Below are positions 6,866 through 14,948 of a stretch of DNA of 64,000 bases, piece by piece. Position 1 is the stretch's first letter. Each line of letters opens with the position of its first letter. The notes below the pieces were generated by a model that was given only the letters and a program-made list of their open reading frames with translations, was not told the origin of the DNA and did no database searches. The stretch is taken from positions 1 to 64,000 of the forward strand of contig CAJUGJ010000006.1 of assembly GCA_910586015.1 (NCBI GenBank). Direction: 5' to 3'. Source of the DNA: an uncultured Lachnospiraceae bacterium. GTDB taxonomy: Bacteria; Bacillota; Clostridia; Lachnospirales; Lachnospiraceae. Made by a program: the position numbers and the translations under genes.

Positions 6866-8863
6866 TTATACTTCCATAATAATTGGTAGAATCATCGGAT
6901 TTCTTTTCATCTTCTTCCAAAGATAATCACTTAATGAATCTTTAATTTCATTTTTCATTTTACTCCAATCATTCATATTTTTCGCAAGACACTTCTCTAA
7001 GGCCACATTTACAACTTCTCTTGCTTCGTCCATAAGATTTTCGGATTCTCTTACATAGACAAAACCACGTGATACAATATCTGGACCAGAAAGTATTTGA
7101 TTACTGAATTTCTCTAAAGTAACTACCACAATAATTAAACCATTTTCTGAAAGATGCTGACGATCTCTTAAAACGATATTTCCTACATCTCCAACACCTA
7201 AACCATCTACTAAAATTCCCTGTGCTGGAACATGATCAATTACTTGACCGCAGTTTTCAGAAAGCTCTAATACATCTCCTGAATGAAGAATAAAGATATG
7301 ATCTGGTGCAACTTTCATCGATTCAGCTAATTCTGCATGACATGTCAAATGTCTATATTCTCCATGAACTGGAATAGCATACTTTGGTTTGGTAAGCGCA
7401 TAGATCAACTTAATTTCTTCTTGACAGGCATGTCCTGAAACATGGGTATCCTGAAAAATGACTTTTGCCCCTTTCATAGAAAGTTCATTGATTACCTTTG
7501 AAACATTCTTTTCATTTCCCGGAATTGGAGTGGAACTTAAAATTACAGTATCTCCCGGTTTAATCGAAACTTTTTTATGAAGAGATGCTGCCATTCTAGA
7601 AAGTGCTGCCATTGCTTCTCCCTGACTTCCTGTTGTAATTAAGACAAGCTGTTCATCTGTATAATTTTTCATCTGTTCAATATCAATTAAAATATTGTCT
7701 GGCATACGAATATAACCTAACTCAGAAGCAGTAGTAACCACATTGACCATACTTCTGCCTTCAATGATCACCTTTCGCCCATATTTAGCAGCTGAATTAA
7801 TAATTTGTTGTACACGATCTACATTAGAAGCAAAAGTTGCAACGATAATTCGATGTTTTGTATTTTCTGCAAATAGATTATCAAATGTCTTACCCACCGT
7901 TCGTTCTGACATAGTAAATCCTTGGCGTAATACATTGGTACTATCACACATCAAAGCTAAGACACCTTTTTTGCCTAGTTCTCCAAAACGTTGTAAATCA
8001 ATAGTATCTCCAAAAACAGGGGTATAATCTACCTTAAAATCTCCAGTATGCACAATCACTCCTGCTGGCGAAAAAATTGCAAGTGCTGCTGCATCTGCAA
8101 TACTATGATTTGTTCGAATAAATTCAATACGAAAACATCCTAAATTAATGGATTGACCATAACGAACAACCTTTCTTTTGGTTGTTTTCATCAGATTGTG
8201 TTCTTTTAATTTATTCTCAATAATCCCGATAGTCAATTTTGTTGCATAAATTGGAACATTTAGATCCCTTAATACATATGGTAGTGCACCAATATGATCT
8301 TCATGGGCATGTGTAATTACAAAACCCTTTACTTTTTCTATATTTTCTTTTAAATAGGTAACATCAGGGATAACTAAATCAATTCCTAACATATCATCTT
8401 CTGGAAATGCCAGTCCACAATCTACAATAATAATACTGTCCTCATATTCAAAAGCAGTAATATTCATTCCGATCTGTTCCATTCCTCCAAGTGGAATAAT
8501 TTTAACTGCTGGCTTTTTTTCTGAGTTTACTTCTGGCATACTCTGTGCAATATTAGATACTCCTTGCATTTGTGTTGTTTCATTATTATTCTTTTCTTCT
8601 CTGTCTGCTTTTACTCTATGCAGTTTTGTTTGTGTCTGTCTGGTTCGCTTTTGTTCTGAATCTAAGCGTTCACTTCGTTTTCCTCTTTCTGTCAGTTCTA
8701 TTCTTTCATTCCTTCTTATTTTTTCTCGCTTTTCTAATTGAGGTCTTCTTGTATTTTTTGCTGTATTTCTCTGGTGTGTGTTTAAACCAGTCTTTTCTGT
8801 CTGTGTTACTAAATTTTCAGTCACGGAATCGGTCTTTGTAGCATTTATCATATCCAATTTCAC
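6866..8863 (-). CDS. rnj: Ribonuclease J with long charged N-terminal extension
   Basis: Metallo-beta-lactamase/beta-CASP ribonuclease of the RNase J family (5'-3' exo- and endonuclease for mRNA decay and rRNA processing). The catalytic motif THAHEDHIGALPYV and the later HTGDFKVDYTP, STPIPGNEKNV and PVHGEYRHL are all present. Before the usual start (KIIPLGGMEQIGMN) there are about 120 residues of low-complexity Arg/Lys/Glu/Thr-rich sequence. GTG at 8863 is chosen because GGAGGTG lies seven bases upstream, giving 665 residues. A second strong RBS lies farther upstream, in front of a five-codon reading frame. Confidence 0.92.
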   Translation of the reverse strand: MKLDMINATKTDSVTENLVTQTEKTGLNTHQRNTAKNTRRPQLEKREKIRRNERIELTERGKRSERLDSEQKRTRQTQTKLHRVKADREEKNNNETTQMQGVSNIAQSMPEVNSEKKPAVKIIPLGGMEQIGMNITAFEYEDSIIIVDCGLAFPEDDMLGIDLVIPDVTYLKENIEKVKGFVITHAHEDHIGALPYVLRDLNVPIYATKLTIGIIENKLKEHNLMKTTKRKVVRYGQSINLGCFRIEFIRTNHSIADAAALAIFSPAGVIVHTGDFKVDYTPVFGDTIDLQRFGELGKKGVLALMCDSTNVLRQGFTMSERTVGKTFDNLFAENTKHRIIVATFASNVDRVQQIINSAAKYGRKVIIEGRSMVNVVTTASELGYIRMPDNILIDIEQMKNYTDEQLVLITTGSQGEAMAALSRMAASLHKKVSIKPGDTVILSSTPIPGNEKNVSKVINELSMKGAKVIFQDTHVSGHACQEEIKLIYALTKPKYAIPVHGEYRHLTCHAELAESMKVAPDHIFILHSGDVLELSENCGQVIDHVPAQGILVDGLGVGDVGNIVLRDRQHLSENGLIIVVVTLEKFSNQILSGPDIVSRGFVYVRESENLMDEAREVVNVALEKCLAKNMNDWSKMKNEIKDSLSDYLWKKMKRNPMILPIIMEV

Positions 8864-8921
8864 ATTTGCACCTCCAAATAAATTTAGATATATTTTAAAG
8901 TGCATTCGAATGCTGGTTTCA

Positions 8922-8939
8922 TCAACCGAAAAAGGGCAT
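8922..8939 (-). other. Possible five-codon leader ORF (MPFFG) upstream of rnj
   Basis: AAGGGAGGAATTTTT directly precedes an ATG that opens only five codons (M-P-F-F-G) and then stops. The stop overlaps a further ATG (TGATGA) that opens a 12-codon frame ending before the rnj RBS. A strong ribosome site feeding a tiny peptide in the leader of an RNA-decay enzyme suggests translational control, or may be chance. Confidence 0.3.
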
Positions 8940-8992
8940 AAAAATTCCTCCCTTCTGGGCGAACTTTGCTCTTTTTCTTCCGCTGAAACAAT

Positions 8993-9454
8993 CTATTTTT
9001 TTGCCTTTGCAGCCCTACACTGGCTACAGTGTCCAAACAGTTTTACTTCATGATTGACTACCTCAAAATCCAAAGTTTCCAAAATCCTTTCTTCTAAATT
9101 TTCCAGCAAATCATCCTGAAATGCTAAGACCTGTCCACACTCTACGCAAATTAAATGATGATGATGGTGTCCACATTCCTTCTCCTGACGATCTCCGATT
9201 TCATAACGCACATATCCGTCATCCAAATTCAGCCTATCAATCAAGTTCAGCTCAGAGAGCACCTGGATGGTTCGATATACAGTTGCAAGACCTATTTCTG
9301 GATTTTTTTCCCTAACACAGTCATAAATTTCTTCTGCCGTCAGATGTTCTTCCGGTCTATTACTTAACACCTCTAAAATGGCAACTCGCTGTGTTGTTAC
9401 CTTTAATCCATTTCTCTTTAATAAATCCTTAAATCTCTCCTGAATATCTTCCAT
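8993..9454 (-). CDS. fur: Fur-family metalloregulator (Fur/PerR type)
   Basis: A 153-residue transcription repressor. The N-terminal winged helix includes GLKVTTQRVAILEVL (16-30) and the recognition region EIGLATVYRTIQVL (53-66). The C-terminal dimer/metal domain has CGHHHHHLICVEC (94-106; Cys 103 and 106) and CSQC (143-146), giving the two CXXC pairs of the structural zinc site. Whether it senses iron (Fur), peroxide (PerR) or zinc (Zur) is not decidable by eye, though this genomic position is common for Fur in Clostridia. RBS AGGTGAGG precedes the ATG. Confidence 0.88.
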   Translation of the reverse strand: MEDIQERFKDLLKRNGLKVTTQRVAILEVLSNRPEEHLTAEEIYDCVREKNPEIGLATVYRTIQVLSELNLIDRLNLDDGYVRYEIGDRQEKECGHHHHHLICVECGQVLAFQDDLLENLEERILETLDFEVVNHEVKLFGHCSQCRAAKAKK

Positions 9455-9523
9455 GTCCTCACCTACTGTTCCAACTTCTGTGCATATCGTATGCCTTAAA
9501 AATTCCCGTCTAGTTTCACAAGT

Positions 9524-9799
9524 TTATTCCTGCGATACTAACTCCACATCATCTAAGAGTTCTTCAAAAATTTTACCAATTAAAGATAACTCTTTTTCAT
9601 CCTCTACTATAGTATAAAGTGCTTCTTCTTCTGATGGCTCAGAACTGTCTTTTAAAATATAAGCTTCTTCTTCCTCTTTATCTGTTACTAACAAATAATT
9701 AACTCCATTTAATGTCGTCTGTTCTAAAACATAAAAAATAGTTTCTTCTCCTTGTGCAGTCAATACAATTTGATTACTGTTTTTTACTTCATTTTCCAT
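9524..9799 (-). CDS. DUF1292 family protein (YrzB-like)
   Basis: A small very acidic protein of 91 residues. The block GEETIFYVLEQTTLNGVNYLLVTD followed by EEEEAYILKD matches DUF1292 (B. subtilis YrzB), whose function is unknown. It follows ruvX and ireB as in Bacillus (yrzL-yrrK-yrzB). The ATG at 9799 has GAAAGG about 12 bases upstream; an in-frame ATG at 9853 has no ribosome site. The core is quoted only in part: positions 18-36 of the chosen product carry the family pattern. Confidence 0.82.
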   Translation of the reverse strand: MENEVKNSNQIVLTAQGEETIFYVLEQTTLNGVNYLLVTDKEEEEAYILKDSSEPSEEEALYTIVEDEKELSLIGKIFEELLDDVELVSQE

Positions 9800-9857
9800 A
9801 TATATTTGATACCTTTCTTTACTGCCATTACTGTTACTTAATATGTTTTTCATATTT

Positions 9858-10289
9858 TTAAGAATTTTTTTCTCTGCGTAGATCTAAATATCCTTGTAAA
9901 ATAAATACAGCTGCTAGTTTATCTACTACTGCTGCTGTCTGTTTCCGCCCAATACCACTTTCCTTTAAAACTTGGTGAGCAGCGACTGTAGTCAGTCGCT
10001 CATCCCAAAGTGTTACTGTTAAACCAGTCCTTCTTTTTATATTTTCTGCAAATTCTTCAGATTTAATCGCACGTTCTCCAATGGAATTGTCCATATTTTT
10101 TGGATATCCAACTACAATTTCCTCTACATCATATTGTTGTGCTAATGCTTCAATTCTTGCATAGGTTTGACGAAGTTTATTCTCCTGCTTACGTCTGATT
10201 ACCTCTATAGCTTGTGCCGTCAATAATAATTCATCACTTATTGCAACTCCAACTGTTATTGCTCCATAGTCCAATCCCATAATCCGCAT
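9858..10289 (-). CDS. ruvX: Holliday junction resolvase-like RuvX (YqgF)
   Basis: A 143-residue RNase H-fold nuclease. The first catalytic Asp is in MGLDYGAITVGVAISD near the N-terminus. VVGYPKNMDNSIGERA and LWDERLTT supply the other conserved acidic and turn motifs of YqgF/RuvX. In E. coli the protein takes part in 16S rRNA 5' processing; it was also proposed to be a Holliday junction resolvase. Start at 10289 is chosen because GAGG lies six bases before that ATG; an earlier in-frame start at 10334 lacks a site. It is part of the ireB-ruvX-DUF1292 unit. Confidence 0.92.
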   Translation of the reverse strand: MRIMGLDYGAITVGVAISDELLLTAQAIEVIRRKQENKLRQTYARIEALAQQYDVEEIVVGYPKNMDNSIGERAIKSEEFAENIKRRTGLTVTLWDERLTTVAAHQVLKESGIGRKQTAAVVDKLAAVFILQGYLDLRREKNS

Positions 10290-10341
10290 ACTATTCCTCG
10301 TATCTTTCCATCCGTTCCATCTGTGTCTAATCAAGTATGAA

Positions 10342-10602
10342 TTATTTTAAACGACTGTCAATATAATTTTTGAGCAGTTCTTCAATAATTTCATCTCGTT
10401 CCACTTTCATAATAAGGCTTCTGGCATTTCTATGGTTTGTGATGTAGGTTGGATCTCCGGACATAACATATCCGACAATTTGACTTACTGGATTATAACC
10501 CTTTTCTACAAGGGCACAGTAAACCGTATTAATAACTTCTTGTACTGACTGTGCTGGATCTTTTTGCACTTTAAAATACTGCGTATTATTTATCTCCTGC
10601 AT
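10342..10602 (-). CDS. ireB: IreB family regulatory phosphoprotein (YrzL/DUF965)
   Basis: An 86-residue small soluble protein. The sequence matches the IreB family across its length: NTQYFKVQKD near the start, VYCALVEKGYNPVSQIVGY in the middle, and the hallmark SGDPTYITNHRNAR. In Enterococcus, IreB is phosphorylated by the Ser/Thr kinase IreK on N-terminal threonines and lowers cephalosporin resistance. The usual upstream neighbour alaS is missing here. RBS AGGAGAGG precedes the ATG. It is first in the ruvX-DUF1292 unit. Confidence 0.92.
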   Translation of the reverse strand: MQEINNTQYFKVQKDPAQSVQEVINTVYCALVEKGYNPVSQIVGYVMSGDPTYITNHRNARSLIMKVERDEIIEELLKNYIDSRLK

Positions 10603-10686
10603 CTTACCTAACCTCTCCTAGCCAATCTCAACTGTAATCTTTTCTTAGTTAGTTATATCATAATACAAATTTTTAAATAATTCAAC

Positions 10687-12102
10687 TTAAATGTTTGTAA
10701 ATGTATTGTTTCCTTTACAGGTCAATCCAATTCGAATTTCTTTGATACGTTCTTTTGATAGCAAAACAGGAGAAATTTGATTTCGAAGTTCCTTTGCAGT
10801 CGTTATTTTATCTAGTAAAAGTGCAATTTTCTCATATCGTGTTGTATGTCCTATCATATACCAATTTGAATCAAATTTCACCGCCTCTTCCCAAAGTACA
10901 TCTTGTATTTGATCTGTAAAAAGTTCTTCAAATCTCGTTTTTAAATTCTTTTCTAGTTCCATAAGACATTGACTTCTTTGTGTTTTTATTTCTTCTGGAA
11001 TCTGATTTTGCATTTTCCATGCAGGAGTTCCTTTTCTTTTTGAGAATTTAAAAATGTGCATTTGTGCAAATGCAATTTCTTGTAAAAATTGTTTGGTTTC
11101 TTCAAATTCTTCTTTTGTTTCTCCGGGAAATCCTACAATAACATCTGTGGTTAATGCGGGGGTCTTCCAATATGCTCTTAATAATTCACAACTTTGACGA
11201 TATTGCTTTGTAGTATATTTTCTATTCATTCTCGTAAGAGTGGTATCTGAACCACTTTGTAGAGATAAATGAAAATGAGGACAGACTTTTTTTAAGCTTG
11301 ATAAAGCCTCTACAAACTCTTTTGTAATAATTCTTGGCTCAATTGAACCTAACCGGATTCGTTCAATGCCTTCTATTTCATTTAATACTTGAATTAAATG
11401 AATTAATGGCTGTTCTTTTTTTGTATCTTTTTCTAATCCATAAGAAGATAAATGAATTCCAGTCAGTACAAGTTCTTTATATCCTTTCATAGCAAGTCTT
11501 TTTGCTTCTTCTTCCACTTCTGATATACTTCTACTGCGGATTCTTCCTCTTGTATATGGAATAATACAATAGCTGCAAAATTGATTACATCCATCTTGTA
11601 CTTTTAAATATGCTCTCGTTTTTTCTGTTACTGTTTCTAATGATAGTGATTCGTATTCTGTCAAAGCAGAAGTTTCCGTTAAAAATACCTCTTTTTTTTC
11701 TTTCTCTATAAAACGTTTTTGTAATAACTGATCTATAATTTTCACAATCTCTTTTTTATGATTTGTTCCAATTACTACATCTACAGACTCATCCGTCAGT
11801 AACTCTTTTCCTGCTGCCTGTGCATAGCATCCAATCGCACCAACTAAAGCATCTGGATTATTATGTTTTGCTCGATGTAACATCTGTCTGGATTTACGAT
11901 CTGCAATATTAGTTACTGTACAAGTATTAATCAAATAGATATCCGCTTTTTCTTCAAATGTCACTAATACTGCTCCTGCCTTGACAAACATCTGCTGCAT
12001 CGCTTCTGTTTCATAAGCATTTACTTTACATCCTAAATTTAAAAATGCAGTCCGTTTTCCTTTTATATTTTTATAGTTTTCATATTCTTTCATCTGTTTC
12101 AA
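10687..12102 (-). CDS. mtaB: tRNA t6A37 methylthiotransferase MtaB
   Basis: Radical SAM methylthiotransferase that converts t6A to ms2t6A at tRNA position 37. The N-terminal UPF0004 domain (FLNLGCKVNAYETEAM) carries cluster-binding cysteines. The radical SAM motif is CNQFCSYCIIPYTRGR (CX3CX2C), followed by SLQSGSD and GFPGETKEEFEET. The 'GCKVN' start and overall length (about 470 residues) point to MtaB rather than MiaB or RimO. TTG at 12102 has AAAGGA nine bases before it; ATG at 12093 is an alternative, while upstream in-frame starts run into the divergent promoter. In Bacillus it directly follows rsmE. Confidence 0.9.
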   Translation of the reverse strand: MKQMKEYENYKNIKGKRTAFLNLGCKVNAYETEAMQQMFVKAGAVLVTFEEKADIYLINTCTVTNIADRKSRQMLHRAKHNNPDALVGAIGCYAQAAGKELLTDESVDVVIGTNHKKEIVKIIDQLLQKRFIEKEKKEVFLTETSALTEYESLSLETVTEKTRAYLKVQDGCNQFCSYCIIPYTRGRIRSRSISEVEEEAKRLAMKGYKELVLTGIHLSSYGLEKDTKKEQPLIHLIQVLNEIEGIERIRLGSIEPRIITKEFVEALSSLKKVCPHFHLSLQSGSDTTLTRMNRKYTTKQYRQSCELLRAYWKTPALTTDVIVGFPGETKEEFEETKQFLQEIAFAQMHIFKFSKRKGTPAWKMQNQIPEEIKTQRSQCLMELEKNLKTRFEELFTDQIQDVLWEEAVKFDSNWYMIGHTTRYEKIALLLDKITTAKELRNQISPVLLSKERIKEIRIGLTCKGNNTFTNI

Positions 12103-12147
12103 TCTTTTAATTCCTTTCCTAGATTCCATTTTTATGTACTTTGTATA

Positions 12148-12176
12148 TTGACTTTTAATTATTAAGATTGTAGTAT
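12148..12176 (+). promoter_or_regulatory. Promoter of the HPr-like gene
   Basis: TTGACT (12148-12153), a 17-base spacer, then TAGTAT (12171-12176); TATAAT (12176-12181) overlaps it one step on. The start codon lies about 65 bases downstream behind AAAGGAGG. It lies in the region divergent from mtaB. Confidence 0.6.
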
Positions 12177-12240
12177 ATAATTGTAACAGGATAAATAGAC
12201 TAATCACTTAGAATGATCAAAATAAAAGGAGGAGTTTCCA

Positions 12241-12489
12241 ATGAAAGCAGTGAAAATTTCTTTAAACTCAATCGATAAGGTAAAGGCATTCGTAAACGAT
12301 GTTACAAAATTTGATACTGACTTTGATTTAGTATCTGGAAGATATGTTATTGATGCAAAATCCATTATGGGTATATTCAGCCTTGATTTATCTAAACCAA
12401 TCGATCTGAATATACATAGTGAAGAAGGTGTCGAGCAAATTCTTAATGCAATACGTCCGTACATCGTAGAAGAGAATAGAACCGTTTAG
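12241..12489 (+). CDS. HPr-like protein lacking the phosphoryl-accepting histidine
   Basis: An 82-residue protein of the HPr fold. The Ser-46 region is well kept: DAKSIMGIFSLDLSKPI (38-54), with the serine at 41. The His-15 loop, normally 'G.HARPA', reads SLNSIDKVKAF (7-17) with no His, so it cannot carry phosphate in the sugar phosphotransferase relay. By analogy with Crh (HPr-like, Ser but no His) it may act in regulation through Ser phosphorylation or CcpA; that is inference. AAAGGAGG precedes the ATG, with its own promoter and terminator. It lies on the opposite strand between mtaB and thiI. Confidence 0.82.
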   Translation: MKAVKISLNSIDKVKAFVNDVTKFDTDFDLVSGRYVIDAKSIMGIFSLDLSKPIDLNIHSEEGVEQILNAIRPYIVEENRTV

Positions 12490-12525
12490 AGCATCTTACA
12501 GATTAAGAGGGTTTAAAAGTAAGGG

Positions 12526-12554
12526 GAGGATACAAAGAACTGTATCCTCTTTTC
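12526..12554 (+). terminator. Intrinsic terminator of the HPr-like gene
   Basis: GAGGATACA (12526-12534) pairs perfectly with TGTATCCTC (12541-12549) around a six-base loop and is followed by TTTTCG. It lies between the convergent HPr-like and thiI genes. Confidence 0.8.
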
Positions 12555-12567
12555 GTTTAAAGTTTTA

Positions 12568-13743
12568 TTATATTATGATCAACTCTGTTGATTCGACTGC
12601 TTCTGTTATCAATTCTTTTATATGTTCATCAAGAAGTAGCTCTGATTTTTCAATACTAGATAGATTTGGATGTGTTACTGGATGTTTGGCTACAAAAATA
12701 GTACAACAATCTTCATAAGGTAAAATAGAGGTTTCATACGTCCCAATCTTTTTTGCTGCTACAACAATTTCCTCTTTATCTAATCCAATTAATGGTCGAT
12801 AAACAGGCATTGTACAAACTGCATTCGTAGCAAATAAACTGTGCATTGTTTGACTTGCTACCTGTCCAATACTCTCTCCTGTCACTAAACCTAAACAATT
12901 TTCTTTTTCTGCAAAGATTTGAGCAATTCGCATCATAAAACGACGCATTAAAATAGTAAGCTGTTCATGTGGACATGTTTCATAGATTTCCATTTGTATT
13001 TTAGTAAAATTCACAATATATAGCCGAATAGTATCTGTATATTTTGATAATTGTTTTGCTAAATCAACTACCTTTTGTTTTGCTCTTTCACTTGTATATG
13101 GTGGAGCATGAAAATAAACTGCATTTAAAACAACCCCTCTTTTAGCAATCTGATATCCTGCTACTGGACTATCGATTCCACCAGAAAGTAATAACATAGC
13201 ACTCCCCGCTGTTCCAATTGGCATTCCGCCGGAACCTTTTATTGTTTCTGAATAAATATATGCCCGTTTTCTTACTTCTAATGTAATCCTTTTTTCTGGA
13301 TTGTGTACATCTACCCGAAGATCTAAAAACCGTTTTAATAAAGCTTCTCCTAATTTACTACAAATCTCCGGAGATGTAATTGGATATTGTTTATCTCCTC
13401 GTTTTGCTTCTATTTTAAATGTAAAATTTTTATTTTCATAACATTGTCCAACATATTCACAAACACTTTCTACAAGATTTTCCCAATCCATTTGTTCTAT
13501 CACTACAACTGGACTAAATCCCCAAACTCCGAATGTATGTTTTAATGCTTCTACAGTATCTTCATAATCATAGCCATCTGGACATTCAATAAAAATTCTT
13601 CCCTGTTCTCTGACTACATGATAATCTCCCAAAGGAGAGAGTTTTTGCAAAATACGATCTCTAAGAGCTTTTTCAAAAATATGCCTATTATTTCCTTTTA
13701 CTCCAATTTCTGCATATTTAACTAAAAATGCTTTATAATTCAT
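12568..13743 (-). CDS. thiI: tRNA 4-thiouridine synthetase ThiI
   Basis: A 391-residue ATP-dependent sulfurtransferase for 4-thiouridine at tRNA position 8 (and thiazole synthesis in some species). An N-terminal ferredoxin-like/THUMP region is followed by the PP-loop SGGIDSP (187-193) and a conserved Cys in YEDCCTIF. It ends without the rhodanese domain of E. coli ThiI, as in B. subtilis, where sulfur comes from the partner desulfurase NifZ. Here a cysteine desulfurase gene is immediately upstream (27 bases). ATG at 13743 has TTGGAGG upstream; the in-frame TTG four codons earlier overlaps that site and is rejected. Confidence 0.93.
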   Translation of the reverse strand: MNYKAFLVKYAEIGVKGNNRHIFEKALRDRILQKLSPLGDYHVVREQGRIFIECPDGYDYEDTVEALKHTFGVWGFSPVVVIEQMDWENLVESVCEYVGQCYENKNFTFKIEAKRGDKQYPITSPEICSKLGEALLKRFLDLRVDVHNPEKRITLEVRKRAYIYSETIKGSGGMPIGTAGSAMLLLSGGIDSPVAGYQIAKRGVVLNAVYFHAPPYTSERAKQKVVDLAKQLSKYTDTIRLYIVNFTKIQMEIYETCPHEQLTILMRRFMMRIAQIFAEKENCLGLVTGESIGQVASQTMHSLFATNAVCTMPVYRPLIGLDKEEIVVAAKKIGTYETSILPYEDCCTIFVAKHPVTHPNLSSIEKSELLLDEHIKELITEAVESTELIII

Positions 13744-13770
13744 TTTTTCCTCCAAGTAATCTTTTTATCA

Positions 13771-14931
13771 TTAATGCCTAGTAAATCTTCTCGCTTTAGG
13801 CAGAACTTCTTTTAAGACTGCAACTGCATAATCGATTTCTTCTACAGTTGTTTCTAGGGAAAAGGAAAACCGTAATGTAGAATTAAGAAACTTTTTGTCT
13901 ACACTAATTGCCATTAGACTACTGCTAATGCCAGGATGATTTGACGAACACGCCGATCCAGAAGAAACAAAAACCCCTTGTTCCTCCAACATATGCAGTA
14001 ATACTTCGCTTCGGCTGATTCCTTCAAATCCCACACTTACAATATGAGGTGCCGTTTGTACATCTGAACTTATAGCATGAACCACTACACCCTCTATTTG
14101 TAAAAGCTGTTCTATAAGTCTTTGTTTACACTCATAAAGTTTCATTATCTTTTTTTCATGGTCTGTAAAGTATTCTAAAACAGCTTCTTTTAATCCAACA
14201 ATAGCGGGTACATTTTCTGTTCCAGAACGTATTCCCTCTTGTTGTCCGCCTCCTAATATCTGTGGTTTTATTTTACTTTTCTCTCGAATATATAAAAAAC
14301 CACTTCCTTTTGGTCCATGTATTTTATGTCCACTGACAGAAAGAAGATCGATTCCTTCTTTATTTGGAAAAATTTTTAACTTTCCATAGGCTTGAACTGC
14401 ATCTGTATGAAATACTATATTTTTATTGATTGATTTCACAGAATGGACTAAAGATTCTATATTTTGAATAGCTCCTATTTCATTATTTACATATACGATA
14501 GAAACTAAAATAGTATCATCACGTATTAGAGATATCAGTTGATTTAGATCTATATGACCATTTGAATCTACAGACACAAAATCTACATCAAATCCCTGTT
14601 CTTTCAAATATAAAAATGGCTGGTGAACAGAGGCGTGTTCAAAACAAGAAGTAATAATATGATTCCCTGCTCTCCGATTTGCCATAGCTGTCCCGATAAT
14701 AGCTAAATTATTTGCTTCTGTTCCTCCAGAAGTAAAAATAATTTCTTTTGGAAGTACCTTTAATGAACGTGCAATGATTTCTCTTGTCTCTTTTAATTGT
14801 TGTTCTGCTTCTACACCCTTTTTATGCAGAGAAGATGGATTTCCATAGTCTTTTTGCATCATCTGCAACATTTTTTGTGCTGCTCTTGAAAATACCTTTG
14901 TCGTCGCTGCATTATCTAAATATGCTTCCAT
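13771..14931 (-). CDS. Cysteine desulfurase, NifS/IscS family (NifZ-like partner of ThiI)
   Basis: PLP enzyme moving sulfur from cysteine to an acceptor. MEAYLDNAATTKV opens the protein; SGGTEANNLA, HTDAVQAYGK and SGHKIHGPKGSG (PLP lysine near 203) follow. The loop SSGSACSSNHPG (around 325) holds the persulfide cysteine. The active loop is long, as in group I desulfurases. Its position just before thiI copies B. subtilis nifZ-thiI, so tRNA thiolation is its likely job. Start: ATG at 14931, with AAGGGA 12 bases upstream; an in-frame TTG at 14952 overlaps the rsmE stop. Confidence 0.9.
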   Translation of the reverse strand: MEAYLDNAATTKVFSRAAQKMLQMMQKDYGNPSSLHKKGVEAEQQLKETREIIARSLKVLPKEIIFTSGGTEANNLAIIGTAMANRRAGNHIITSCFEHASVHQPFLYLKEQGFDVDFVSVDSNGHIDLNQLISLIRDDTILVSIVYVNNEIGAIQNIESLVHSVKSINKNIVFHTDAVQAYGKLKIFPNKEGIDLLSVSGHKIHGPKGSGFLYIREKSKIKPQILGGGQQEGIRSGTENVPAIVGLKEAVLEYFTDHEKKIMKLYECKQRLIEQLLQIEGVVVHAISSDVQTAPHIVSVGFEGISRSEVLLHMLEEQGVFVSSGSACSSNHPGISSSLMAISVDKKFLNSTLRFSFSLETTVEEIDYAVAVLKEVLPKARRFTRH

Positions 14932-14948
14932 AACTAACTTTTCCCTTA

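Noticed and set aside
12204..12464. Minus-strand 86-codon frame opposite the HPr-like gene
   Set aside because: It is a shadow of the real gene: no ribosome site and no family resemblance, while the plus frame has RBS, promoter, terminator and HPr motifs.
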